Of a DNA stretch of 64,000 nucleotides, positions 12,267 to 23,700 are shown in pieces. Each line of letters begins with the position of its first letter. Position 1 is the stretch's first letter. The position numbers and the translations under genes were made by a program. The DNA is taken from assembly GCA_019914995.1 (NCBI GenBank), contig CM034133.1:3906001-3970000 (forward strand). The letters are read 5' to 3'. A model generated the notes under the pieces. That model saw only the letters and a program-made list of their open reading frames with translations, did no database searches and was not told where the DNA came from. The DNA is from Acanthochlamys bracteata. Lineage: Eukaryota > Streptophyta > Magnoliopsida > Pandanales > Velloziaceae.

Positions 12267-12880
12267 GAATGTTGTTAGAGATGTTTAATCTCATATTACT
12301 TATTAATAGTTCTGAAATAATATTCATAAATATTTAGGCTCAATCATCTCATTGCTAATTGATCTTAAAAAAAATTCTAAATTCATCACATGATGTTTGG
12401 CTAAATTTAACTTTATTAACCATTTTATTCATTACCATCATGATCCGTTTTATTCTAATACGAATAGCTCACTTTATTTCATAATAAATAGTCCGTTTTA
12501 TTTAATAACAACTGTACTTGGACAGAGACCATATTAGTTCACCTCCCAAAAAGACAAGCTCTGTTGGAGTGTATGTGTTAAGAAATGCTTAGTACTATAT
12601 TATTTATCAATAGCTCTAAAATGATATTTATAAAGATTTGGGCTCACTCATGTTATTACTAATTGATTTTGAGAGAAATATAAATTCGTCACATAATATC
12701 AGAACATTTTGGACCGGATTGGCTTAGAATGTGTGATAAATATAATTTTATTATCCAATTTATTCAGAACTTCATGATCCACTTTATATTAAAACAAGTT
12801 GCTTGCATCATTTCAGAACATATAACTAATTTCATTTAAGAACAGTTGTTCGATTTATTTTATAGCAAATAGTTCACTTT
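12267..12880. repeat. two diverged copies of an LTR-like sequence in tandem
   Basis: Segments near 12267-12515 and 12579-12880 align in the same order: AATGTTGTTAGAG/GTTGGAGTG, TTATTAATAG/TTATCAATAG, CTGAAATAATATT/CTAAAATGATATT, TTAGGCTCAATCAT/TGGGCTCACTCAT and CTAATTGAT. Sequences of this kind are common as old solo LTRs in plant genomes. No coding sequence or primer-binding site accompanies them. Confidence 0.5.
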
Positions 12881-13362
12881 TTTTCAATATAAGTAGTTCA
12901 TTTCATCTAAATTTATTATAAGATAATTAGCCGACATCAGCTCACTTTAAAAAAAAAAAAAGGCATGCTTGGGACATATAGTTGAAAAAAGGCAGTTTTT
13001 TCAAAGTGTTTTAGAAAAAATTTTACAGTTCAAAATTTGTGCATATAATTATTCTATGATATATAATTTATTCATTTTATCTTTTTTTTTAACTAAATGA
13101 CATTTTTAGGTTTGAAATTTTCAAAAATTATTTCCAAAAGCCATGCCAAATATAACTTAGGGAATGTTTGGATTCAACTACCAATATATTTTTTATTCTA
13201 AAAAAGCACTTCATATTTTTAAATAAATTTATTACACTATTTTATAATTTTTAAATTTAAAAAATATAGAAAAACTAAATCTTACAATCTTTATATATGT
13301 AACTATTATTATTTTTTAGTATAAAATCAAAATTTTTAAATAATCTCTAAATTATCCTTCAT

Positions 13363-13520
13363 CTAAAATAGTTTCTATCATAAGCACTCTTAAATGTTGG
13401 AATGAAACAATTGCATTCTCTTTTTCTTTTTATAATAAGGTATTCACGTGTCTCCAACCTAGACCTGATCTTCGATCGAATGAAACATTTAATAGTGCTT
13501 ATGATAGAAACTATTTTTAG
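13363..13520. repeat. 34-35 bp inverted repeat with ~90-bp spacer
   Basis: The left arm (13363-13396) and right arm (13486-13520) are near-perfect reverse complements, sharing AGTTTCTATCATAAGCAC and ending in TTAAATG/CATTTAA, with one substitution and one single-base difference. A transcript would fold into a hairpin. It lies in AT-rich DNA that also has a MITE-like edge at about 13159, so a decayed foldback element is the likeliest origin. Confidence 0.7.
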
Positions 13521-15599
13521 GAGGTTAAGAATATTGCGGAAAATGGAAGTATATTAGTGTCATATGCAAAGTTTTTCCCCTCTAAGTCACTATTCACAAT
13601 GCTACAAATGCACCCGCATATAATAATGGCATCTCAGAATGTCAAGGAGAAAAGAAATCTTTTTTTTAATAAATACTTTCGTACCCTCTGTATGAATTCA
13701 AAGTAGAGAGGTTTCCTCTTGTGTGAAGTTAAGTTCAGTGGCAATTCAAAGCAATTGAGTTGGGCCGCTTATGGTTCTTGGGCACTTCTGTGGCCTGGTC
13801 TATAATCACGCAGTAACACCCACAGTAGAAGTATCGGTGTTTGAAGTTCGTCCGAAGCCAAATTTGGGTTTTCCCAATTAATTCTGGTCTGGGCTCAGTC
13901 TATGCACCGAAGAATCTTTGCAAGCTTTTCATGGAGGCCCATTTCAGATTCAATTGAATTTTTTTTCTTATTAACAATTTCTACTTTACTTTGTCCATTT
14001 CTTCCAGGTTTTTAATAGACTGTAGTCAATTCGTAGTATACGTTTTCTTATATTAGTTAGCACAAAGGGTAGTGCACTATTCTTGTGACTCTCTGTGAAC
14101 CAAAGAAACGCAAAAGCTTGAAACGTAAGATACTTGAATGGTCTCTGTATAATCATCATTCTTTTGGCTTTATTTAGTTTCACAAGAAAGAACCATAAGA
14201 CTGCATTCAAAGCCATTACAATAATTCCAAGCACGTCTATTAAATCCATCCCAACAACGAAGGAAAAAGAACTCTGATAAGACAAGGTCTACCAATATAT
14301 GTATTAATGTATAGTGAACACCAAAACAGCATAATGCCAAAAACAGTACTACTGCAGCTAGCACCTTCAAAGATACAAGACCTATATGAATACTACCGGT
14401 ACTAGCACTGGTGGAAAGTTGTGAATATAAGGAAGACAAGTTGAAGTGCTTACCATGAAGTAGCAGTGGTGAATGGGAAAAGAAAGGGAAGAGATCAATG
14501 AGCCAATAACATCTTTGGCTTTTTAGAGCTATCATTACTAAACATGTATTAGTGGCAGGCACGAAGCTGGCTAGCTAGCGTGCATCAGAAAATGGCACTA
14601 GCTATAATTTAACTAGGTAAAGTTCACACTATCCCTTGTGCTTGCTTTGAATTATCAAGAAGACCCGACTCATTACATGAAGTAATATTTCCCTAGCTGC
14701 TAAAGAACTTGCACAATTACAAGCGTTAACATAAGGAATTATTCTGAATAGTGTACGCATTTACATATTAGTGATGGCCTTCCATTGAAGATTATGTTTG
14801 AAATGGGTTAGTTCTTTTATACAATTAAATTTTAACTAGTGAATTATATGAAACTATGTTCAGAAGTTTTACTACACAGATGATTGATCCAAGGCAGTCT
14901 CATGCATTTTGCATAGCTTTTAATTATGTGAAAGTATGACAACTGACCATATATTTCACTCTGCAACATATCATATAGCTAGTAATTACATTTATCTGGA
15001 TGAAGATGTACAACAATATCTTTTGTTCTCCTGCAAAAAGTTTAGCAATAGTTCAAAAGCAAAAGAATCGAGAAGATATCGCAGCTTTTAATAAGGAATG
15101 CCAAGATATAGTATGCTTCCAAGAGCTACAAGTGTTTCAAAAACATAAACCAAAAGAACAAATTACACTCTCATCCTGTTAATGAAATATGAAAAAAGAA
15201 AATCATACACATAGGAAAAGCTCAGAACTATATATTACAAACATGAAAAAGAAATTGGTCTTGCTGTAGTCCTCAGAGCCCAGCTTGTCACGACAGGGAG
15301 AATATTTCATGGCGCTCTAGTCATCCATCAATCGTGCGAGAATAAACTACCAAAAGCAAAAAGGGAAGTGCATGCCTTGTAGTAGTAGTTGTAAGTTATT
15401 TGTTCTGCAACAGATGGTGTCAAAATAACAACAAAGAAAATATACAACAACCTCTGAAACTGATGAAAAAGCTGGAGCAGACCTTGACATGCATGATCAT
15501 CCATTGGCGTCATGATCGATGTTTCAGAGGGGGGGGGAATTGTCAACCTAAAAGAAAATAAAAGAAAGGAAAGTAATTAATCGGTTCAATCAATTCTTT
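13521..15599. other. intergenic / distal TAS3 3' region, no supported gene
   Basis: Minus-strand ORFs of 130 and 99 codons overlap at 13986-14562 and read through hydrophobic stretches, but match no family I know and lack convincing splice or start context. The right part of this stretch (from about 15000) may belong to the 3' end of the TAS3 transcript, whose polyadenylation site I cannot place. Confidence 0.45.
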
Positions 15600-15605
15600 C
15601 TCAAA

Positions 15606-15626
15606 TAGCTCAGGAGGGATAGAGGG
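15606..15626 (-). promoter_or_regulatory. TAS3 3' miR390 target site (cleaved type)
   Basis: The plus strand reads AGCTCAGGAGGGATAG within this interval, identical to 16 consecutive bases of miR390 including its centre (positions 10 and 11). The minus-strand transcript therefore pairs perfectly around the cleavage position. Mismatches sit at miR390 position 1 and the 3' end, as in other 3' TAS3 sites. Predicted cleavage is between 15616 and 15615. Confidence 0.93.
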
Positions 15627-15721
15627 GAAAGGAGAGCTGGAAGAGATCAAGGGACAGGAAAAGCAGAAAGAAGAAGGTGGTACGATAGGAGAGCAAAGAA
15701 CAAAGTTTATGACAGAAGAAT

Positions 15722-15763
15722 CGGGTCTTACAAGGTCAAGAAAAGGTCTTACAAGGTCAAGAA
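15722..15763 (-). ncRNA. two tandem tasiARF siRNAs
   Basis: On the minus strand the 21-mers 15743-15763 and 15722-15742 both begin TTCTTGACCTTGTAAGACC, the conserved tasiARF sequence, and abut exactly head to tail. The two differ only at the 3' end (TT versus CG after the shared core). Counting 21-nt steps from the predicted 3' cleavage site puts them at about the sixth and seventh registers, offset by one nucleotide. Confidence 0.96.
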
Positions 15764-15825
15764 AACACTTTAACCTCGGCAGAAATTAGGAGTTGACGAA
15801 GAAATGACTGAAGTGATTGAGAGAG

Positions 15826-15846
15826 AAGCTCAGGTAGGATAGCGCC
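15826..15846 (-). promoter_or_regulatory. TAS3 5' miR390 target site (binding, non-cleaved type)
   Basis: The plus strand here matches miR390 at 19 of 21 positions; the two mismatches fall at miR390 positions 10 and 11. Central mismatches are the known reason why the 5' TAS3 site binds AGO7-miR390 without being sliced. Confidence 0.94.
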
Positions 15847-15856
15847 GTTTCTTCGG

Positions 15857-16039
15857 CTAATACCCAAATACACTAACAAATCCAACTAGAGATTTGTCAA
15901 ATCTTCTTCTACTCTGAAACTCATCCAACCATAATAGGTAGAAGAAGGCCTCTGAAGAAGTGCATGCTTCTTCTCCCGATAATGTATCAGCAATATTCCT
16001 GACTAGAAGAAACATAGTGCAAGATTTAGAAGAAGCCAT
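15857..16039 (-). CDS. 60-codon upstream ORF of TAS3
   Basis: A minus-strand ORF starting at the first ATG after the predicted transcript start (MASSKSCTMF...) and ending in TAG at 15857-15859. Only 10 nt (15847-15856) separate the stop from the 5' miR390 site. Arabidopsis TAS3 also has a short ORF ending just upstream of this site, and published work reports ribosomes pausing there against the AGO7-miR390-SGS3 complex. The peptide has no domain I recognise, so it probably matters through its translation and stop position rather than its product. Confidence 0.75.
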   Translation of the reverse strand: MASSKSCTMFLLVRNIADTLSGEEACTSSEAFFYLLWLDEFQSRRRFDKSLVGFVSVFGY

Positions 16040-16134
16040 AGAATTAACTTTAAAAAGATTTAAATGAAGAAAGAAAGGAAGAGCTCTGGATAGAGGGGAT
16101 ATGGATCTAGTAGAGAAGAGTGAGGAATGCTAGC

Positions 16135-16145
16135 TATATATATAA
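16135..16145 (-). promoter_or_regulatory. putative TATA box of TAS3
   Basis: The minus strand reads TTATATATATA about 95-105 bp upstream of the ATG of the TAS3 short ORF. Transcription would start near 16105-16110, giving a pyrimidine-rich leader of about 70 nt. No other promoter element was identified with confidence. Confidence 0.6.
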
Positions 16146-18245
16146 TAGTTAAGATTTTGAAGCTACGCCTTAATTAGATTATAGATTGTTGGGTTTGCTG
16201 TACGAATTTTGTTGAGCAGCCAGATTTGTAGATGAAGACAGTGAGAAGGGAACACAATTAATGAAGAGAGCAGGGTATGGAGATGGTGGCCTGAAACAAC
16301 ATACTCAGCAGGGCATAGGCCAGAAGAGAGAGTACATTATAGCATGCATGAGACTCATGGCCTTCTAGCTGCTGCTGCTGCTGCTGCTACTGATTTATCT
16401 ATCTAGCTCATGGTCTGAATGGAAAAGCTAGAATCTATATTGGTGACTCTATAGAGAAAGAACAAAAACACAACTGGTGTCATCCAGTGAAGCCCTAGCT
16501 AGAGCTTAATCATATTAAGCAACCTATAGCCCTCCTCCTGCTTGGTTTCTATTAAGGTCTCTAGAAACTAGAAAGAGGTTGAAGAGAAGGCAAAGAGTTA
16601 GGGTTATCTAGGTTGGGGAACACGCATGTAAGCTGCCAAATTGGACCAGTTACTTTTTTAACTCGGTGCAAGAATGCTACCAATCTAACTCAATAAGACT
16701 TCAATCATCATTCATTGGTACTAATAAATAGTTGTTCTCGATTAAGTTTGTGAGCCCTTAGTTTTTTTTTTTTGTATTTTGTTTTAACTTAGACCACATA
16801 TAAGTATGTCCACATAGTAGTAACTTTTTAAGCAATAAAGAAAGTAACGACTGCCGAAGTGCTCGCTGTCTCTCTGTATATGAATTTAGTGAAGATGCTT
16901 AACACCATAAACTCATGTTGAAGTTTAACCGGGAGGTGTTTTTGCAGCTAACTTGCATTCCCTTTAATTATTTGAGGAGGAAATTTCAGAAAAAGGGGTA
17001 GGGCAAGGTGCAGTACAGGTCACATGTGCCAACACCAGCGCTTGATACTGCAATTGCTAAATTTCTCATCAATCTATCTAACACTCGCGGAAAACAACGA
17101 CAACTTGAATAGATCAAGAAATTCGCAAGCAGCTAGCCCTACTTCTGATCAATGATCTAAACCTGCATGCTTGCCTGCAGTTGTAATCAGTCCAACATCC
17201 ATAAAATTGCCTGCAGCAGTCGAGCAGCTAGCAAAGAAAGTGCCAATACTCTCTTGCCTTCTTCTTCATCGATTCTGTCTCTTAAAGATCTTTGCTTGCT
17301 TTTTATTCTGCACCCTTATATATTGACATACATTACATACAGAAATTTATTTATTGCAGTTGCAGCAATTTTTATTGTTGCCGTTCTCTTGTTAATTTCA
17401 AAACTTGACTACGCATCACATCTTGCTCGCTCACTGGATCGATGATGAATGAAAGCAAAAATGGACGAGTGGGGAAAGCACAAGGGAATGGTGGGATAGT
17501 GTTTGAATGAATAGATTAAGGTAAAGGGTTTCATGGTTTTGTATGGTGAGTTGGTTGGCAAGCTTCTCGGGGTGTGAATTAAGCTGATCCGTGAGATTAT
17601 TTATAAATCTTAACAAAAGAAAATTATAATGATATTGTTTGTGGGGAACGGAAGCGGCTGTTTGTTTTAAATAAATATGGATTTTGTGAAAAAGTAACAC
17701 GGTCTTCAAGAAAGATGAAGACTTTCTGTTATTTTTTTGCATAGCATGCATGTTATGATATGCTCCACGATAATTAAATAAGAACATGCATGATCACTGT
17801 TAGGCTACCTAGCTCTCTTCTCCATTTTACAGTAAGAAAAGCTATAACTTAAAAGAAGCTTACGGTAACTAGAATAATTTCAGGAAACTCATGTAGGTTC
17901 TGTGATGTTATTGATTGGTCATGTTATCCACTTCCACGCACTGTTCATCATATAGTGAAAATAAAGGGAAGCAAACAGCAAAAGTGTTGACTTGAATATT
18001 TCTCACACTGTCTAAGCAAACTGTTGAGAATGGGAAAATTAGAGACTAATTCCAAGACATATTTGTTTCTGACAAGTGCAGATTTTTGAAAAATATATAT
18101 CAAAAAGAGAAAAATAAAATAAATCTGATTTATGTGAAAATGTTTTCACTAATTTGAAAAAAAAATTTATGGTGATAGTAAATAATTCACAACTAATAAA
18201 AATATACATTTCGAGAATAACAATACTCTTATTATAAGACATAAA
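16146..18245. other. TAS3 upstream region and intergenic DNA
   Basis: There is no convincing gene. A (CTG)n microsatellite lies at about 16369-16387. The ORFs at 17167-17445 (+) and 17431-17787 (-) have no recognisable domain and poor context. The region directly upstream of 16145 is the likely TAS3 promoter. Confidence 0.5.
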
Positions 18246-18496
18246 GGGCGTGTTTACCAACACCCCAAACTCACATTTTTTTTAAACTCACTTTTAATAT
18301 AAAATACATATAAAAATTAAAATAAAATTTTTTTATTAATAATTTTTTTAAAAAATCTATTTTTAAAACTTACTATAAATATTACATTAATATATAATTT
18401 TATTATTTATTAAATATTTTTAATTTTTAATTTGATTTTTTAAATTGACTTAAAAAAACTCACTTCACCTACTTTTTTATCAAGGTAAACACGCCC
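18246..18496. mobile_element. MITE, family A copy 2
   Basis: A 251-bp AT-rich element with the same inverted termini as the copy at 898-1157 (GGGCGTGTTTACC / GGTAAACACGCCC), again flanked by AAA on both sides (18243-18245, 18497-18499). Internal motifs such as AACACCCC and AAACTCA next to the left end are shared. It is non-coding. Confidence 0.8.
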
Positions 18497-19468
18497 AAAT
18501 AAGCTCTACTACAATCAGTTAAAAAAAACAATTTTATAAGTATAGCACAATGTCTACCGCATACGGACTCGTTACACTCTACGGTGGTATTACAAACGTA
18601 GTTATTTATACTTCAAACGCACAAATCTTTACTTGCGCGCCATAGTTCAACATTTGGTAATACTCTATATGCCACCGTCGCATTTGCCACATGTACTGCT
18701 AATCTCTATTTGTGTTAATAGATTTAGTTCAGATCGTCCGAATCGATCTTAAAACTGCTGATCAGTGATCAAATTGCCCGAATCTATAAACGAGCCGTTT
18801 TGCTCCGATTAATCCGGACGGATTTTGGGTCGATCCGGTTAGTTGTCCGGATCAATCAGGGATTGTTATAGAAAAAAAAAAGTTAGCCTAAGTCTAAGCA
18901 GGTTGACTCCTACGCCAGCTATGATTTCTTTTTTTTCGTCTTGTGACTCATCTTTCCCTCCTGTTCTATCTCTCACGATCCCTACCATTTCATCGCCGAT
19001 CCATCGCCAACCTGTTTCGCTTCCCCTCAAAGCTCCTTCTTATTCTGTTCTCTCTCAGAATCAAAGCTCGCTAAATTCTCCAAAATCTCAACTGTGACTC
19101 AAGAAAATCTCTCAACTGTTTTCCCAATTCGAACAATTTGAGCTAATTCAATCATTTCTCCTTAATTTTCAATATCCAGATATGTTTTCCAGTCTCCACG
19201 TGCTCAAAATTGAATCCGATGAGAGTCGAGGAACTTGTTGCGCCATAATTTGCTTCCTTCAAATCGAATATTGTAACTTTTCCGTATTCGATTGTCTGTT
19301 GAAGCTATTATAGATGTTGTTCTATCTTTTTTCTTCTCTTTTACCTAGTTACTATTTTACTTTTTCTTTTCATTTGTTTCAAGAGGTTGGTGGACTTGGT
19401 TAAGCATGCCAAGACAATCCGTCGGACCTAAGACCTTAATTTGTTCATCAATTTGTTTCCATCCCTGC
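18497..19468. other. intergenic DNA before the copia element
   Basis: There is no supported gene. The stretch near 18740-18860 repeats short GATC/CCGGA-rich motifs like those in the 27.0-27.6 kb element and may be a relic of the same family. The ORF at 18843-19097 has no recognisable product. Confidence 0.45.
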
Positions 19469-19583
19469 TATCTTTTATTACTTAGGACTCTCCTTATTTA
19501 GAATTCTCTTTATTTAGTATTATGAGAGTCTATATATATATACTTATATTGAACGAGTGAAATAATACTGAAATAGTTTTTCA
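19469..19583 (+). repeat. 5' LTR of copia element (partial)
   Basis: Homologous to the last part of the 3' LTR (about 24224-24339), starting at TATCTTTTATTA and ending at TTTTTCA. The expected upstream half with repeated TAGATATCTTT motifs is missing. Confidence 0.75.
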
Positions 19584-19586
19584 TCT

Positions 19587-19594
19587 TGGTATCA
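19587..19594 (+). other. primer-binding site, initiator tRNA-Met type
   Basis: TGGTATCA lies three bases after the end of the 5' LTR and matches the start of the usual TGGTATCAGAGC site of copia elements; the following bases (AGCAA) have diverged. Confidence 0.75.
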
Positions 19595-19773
19595 AGCAAA
19601 ATTCTAAATCTGCTCGCCATCGTCGTGGAGAAAACGACTGCGACTGTCAGATTCTGACCATACTATCCGTTGCGATCGTGGAGGTACGATTACGACGATT
19701 AGAAACTTTGACTAGAACAAATTCGGAGATTTAACCGGATTAGATCTACACAAAAAAAGGTTCAAATCTTCCA

Positions 19774-20760
19774 TTGTCTTACCGCCGACGCTTCCGCCGC
19801 CGCTGCTTCTTACCGCCAATCGCCGCCGCCTGTCCGCTAGATCCGCTGCTCTGCCGATCAATTCAAACTTTCTGCCGCCGATCGCCGCCGCCTGTCAAAA
19901 CTTTTATAGAAAGTTCAAGTGCTCTCTCTCCGGTTGCTTCAATGACTACTATTATCAGCGCACAAGGTGATTCATCCTCCACTATTAGTGTTAAGTTAAA
20001 TGGCTCAAACTATTTTCTTTGGTCTCAAGTTGTTGAAATATACATTGCTGAAAAGGATAGGATGTGCCATTTGACCGGAGAAATAGCACGACCTCAAGAG
20101 ACTGATCCTACTTATGCCCGGTGGAGAACTGACAATGCTATTGTCAAAGGATGGTTGATCAACTCTATGGGAACCAGTTGTGATGAAACTTTTTATTTGG
20201 CTTCCCACTGCCAGAGATGTTTGGACTGGTTTGTCCAAAACTTACTATGATAATTCTGACATATCTCAGATTTATGAATTAACATGCAGGGCATTCAAAT
20301 TGAAGCAAAGTGTAAGGCATGTTACGGCATACTATACAGAATTACAAAGCATATAGCAGGAATTGGATTTTCGCAATCCAATTAAAATATGTTGTGCTAA
20401 CGATATATTAGCTCAACAAAAGAAAATAGAGAGAAAACGTGTCTATATTTTTTTGACTAGGCTTGATTATACATTTGATAAAGTGCGCAATGATCTACTA
20501 GAAACAGATGCGTTCATTGGGTTAGAAGCATCTTATAACTACGTTCATCGTGAGGAGCAACGATGATTAGTTATGATGGGTTTTAACGATATTGGTACTT
20601 GAGTTATTGCTGCTATGGCTTCCAACAATTTTACACCCAAGTGAAGTAAAAAGCACAAGAAGGATAGTGTACTCATTGTGGTAAAGCTGAACATACTCGA
20701 AATTTATGCTTTCAGTTAGTTGGTTATTCTGATTGGTGGGAGAAACTGAAGAAGAAGAAG
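19774..20760 (+). pseudogene. copia gag remnant with zinc knuckle
   Basis: Read across broken frames: a gag N-terminus with LNGSNYFLWSQ and MCHLTGE, then the UBN2-type region (YYTELQSIWQELD, interrupted by a stop), LETDAFIGLEASYNYVHREEQR, and a degenerate CCHC knuckle (CTHCGKAEHTRNLC) near 20670-20710. Stops and shifts occur between 20250 and 20363 and after 20566. Confidence 0.85.
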
Positions 20761-20790
20761 AAGAAATAAGACAAAAAGGTCTCTGCCGTA

Positions 20791-23700
20791 GTGTTTGGAC
20801 TTGCAGGCCTCACATTAGCTAATCTTTCATCTTCTACATCATCGACTGCTCCTTCACCAATTGTATCTTTGGTGTCCCAGGTTAATTCAGATTCTCCAAT
20901 TTCAGATAACAAAAGCTTTGTCTTTATTGTTTTAAATTCACAACGGGATACAAGATGGAATTTAGATTCTAGAGCTACGGATCATATGATATTTTATCCG
21001 AAAAATTTCCACACCGTAAGTGCTCCTGTTAGAAATAATGTGACATATGCCAATGGAGAGAGTTATGCAGTGACAGGTGTTGGTATAGTGGCATTATCAT
21101 CATCACCATCTCTCTCACACAATCTTTTATCTATTGAAGAGTTACTGAACAGTTCAACTGTATTGTTCTTATGTATCCTTATTTTTGCTTACTTTAGAAT
21201 ATCCAGACACATGAAATAATTGGGTGTGGTACTAAGAGAGAAAATTTATACTATTTGGATAATGTTAGTACAGGCAGAGTTTACAATATTTGTGGATCTG
21301 AAACTGATAAGAAGAATAAAGTCTGGCTTTGGCATCGCCGTTTAGGTCATGTTTCTTTTGGTTTATTTAATATATTTACTATCATTTTTATTTTTCGATC
21401 TCAAAAATTCTGAGTTTCAGTGTGAAGCATTATCCTTACTAAGAGTCATCGAGTGTCGTATTTTTCGACTATCAATAAAAGAACAACTCTTTTTGAGTTA
21501 ATCCATTTGGATGTTTGGGGACCCTCTCCAGTTATGACTTTTATTGGCATTAGGTGGTTTGTGACATTTGTATATGATTGCACACGCATGACATGGTTAT
21601 ATACTTTGAAAAATAAAAGTGATGTTAGTGATAGTTTTGTGCGTTTTCATAGGATGGTGCAAACACAATTTTTCTTTCCTATTCGAATTTTTCGTTCTGA
21701 TAATGGAGTGGAGTATGTTAATACATCTTTGAGCTCTTACCTTCATCAGCATGGTATTATTCATGAGACTTTTTATCCACAAATACTACAACAAAATAAA
21801 ATAGTTGAAAGAATAAATCGCCACATATTAAAAACCGTTCATGCTTTATTATTTAAAGGTCATGTTCCAAAATATTATTAGATAGATGTAGTTCAATATG
21901 CGATTTAGTGATTAATTACATGGCATCTAGAATTTTGAACTTTTAAACACCACTTGAGATTTTATCTACATTTGTTACTATACCTTATGTTCTCTCACTT
22001 TCGCTTTAGATTTTTTATTCTGTTGCATTAGTACATTTACAGAAAACTGAAAGGGATAAATTAGATTCATGCACTTTAAGGTGGATGTTTCTTTCTTATA
22101 TTCCTCAATAGAAAGATTATCGCTGTTATCATCCTCCGACACACTGTACCTTTATGACTATGGAGGTGATATTTTTAAAGTCGGAAATGTACTTTGTCAG
22201 ATCAACATCAAATTCAGATATTCAGGGGGAGATAGAAACTACGGAAGATCTGAATTGACTTACTATTAAACTCATCACACATATTGAGGAAGGTCAGATA
22301 TAATTTGTGAATCATGACTCAGGTCTGGTGGAGGTTGGAACTACTAAATTAGAACCAAAAGAAACGGAACAAATAGGAAAAGGTGAAGTTGTAAACGAAA
22401 CCCCCTCTCGCATCATGTAGTACCCGCTCAAACTCATAAGGATATCACTGAGGTAAGTACTGAGATTCAGAATATTATTATAGATAAATTTAATATTGTC
22501 TGCAAGAGTTATCAGTTACAATATAGAGAAAATCGTGAAAAATCTCCTGAGAGATATTCATCAAAAAAAAAATTTTCAGATGTCCTATTTCTAATCATAT
22601 GTCTTCCAACAGACTCTCCCCATCATATATTAATTTTATTAATCATGTGGCAACTATGACACTTTCTTCTAGCACTAGAGAAGCCTTATCCGATCCTACA
22701 TGAATTAAGGCTATAAATGAACAGATGGATGCTTCTCAGAAGAATCTGATTTGGGAGATAGTACCATTACCAAAAAGAAAAAAAGAAGTTGGTTATAAAT
22801 GGGTGTACGATATTAAAAACAAAGTAGATAAAACGATTGAGAGGTTTAAAACAAGGTTAGTGGCCAAAGAGTACTATCTCTTACAGCAAATTTTGATTGA
22901 CACTTGTAACAGTTTGATGTAAAAAATATATTTCTTCATGGTAAGTTAGAAGAAGAAGTGTATATGGAGCTTCCGTCTGGTTATGGTGTATGGGAAAGAA
23001 CTAACTATGTCTGCAAGCTAAAAATGGCTTTATATGAGTTGAAGCAATATCCAAGAGAATGGTTTGATAGAATTAGTCAAGTTTTGATCAGATATGGTTA
23101 CCGATAGAGTAACGCTGATCATACATTATTCTTGAAGAATTAGAATGATAAGCTAACTGCCTTGATAATCTATGTTGATGATATGATTGTAATAGGTAAT
23201 GATATGAAGAAATTCAGAGATTAAAGATATATCTAGTCTCTGAATTCAAGATGAAAAAACTTGGAGAGTTAGAATATCTTTTGGGTATTGAAGTGACAAG
23301 GTCTCAGTAAGGTATTTTTTTATCATAAAAAAAGTATGTCCTTGACTTATTGTCTGAGATAAGGATATCGGATTGCAAACCTTCCGATACACAAATTATT
23401 GAGAATCATAACTTAACAGAACATCCTAATCAAGTGCCAGCAGTTAAAGAAAAATATCAATAATTGATTGATAGGTGATTTATTTATCACATACTCGCCC
23501 TAATATAACATATGTTGTGAGTGTTATTAGTCAGTTTATGCATTCTCCAAATATTAATCATATGAAAGCTGTGAATAGAATTTTGAAATATTTGAAGTCA
23601 GCACCAGGAAGGAAATTTATATTCAGGAAGTATAATCATCTGAATATTGATAGATATACTGATGCAGATTGGGCAGAAGATAAGACAGATAGACTCTTTA

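Larger units (their letters stand above)
15600..16110 (-). ncRNA. TAS3: TAS3 trans-acting siRNA gene (core of transcript)
   Basis: A minus-strand TAS3 locus. Reading 5'->3' on the minus strand: a TATA box, a short leader, a 60-codon ORF, a 5' miR390-complementary site (15826-15846), two tandem tasiARFs (15743-15763 and 15722-15742), and a 3' miR390 site (15606-15626). In the known pathway AGO7-miR390 binds both sites, the 3' site is cleaved, SGS3/RDR6 make dsRNA, and DCL4 dices it in 21-nt steps; tasiARFs repress AUXIN RESPONSE FACTOR 2/3/4. All elements are in the canonical order, and the inter-site distance (about 200 nt) is typical of the two-tasiARF form. The transcript start is inferred from the TATA box; the 3' end is unknown, so the given left limit marks only the last recognised element. 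Confidence 0.95.

Noticed and set aside
13986..14562. Two overlapping minus-strand ORFs with membrane-like segments
   Set aside because: They overlap in different frames, share no recognisable motifs, and AT-rich spacer easily yields hydrophobic ORFs.
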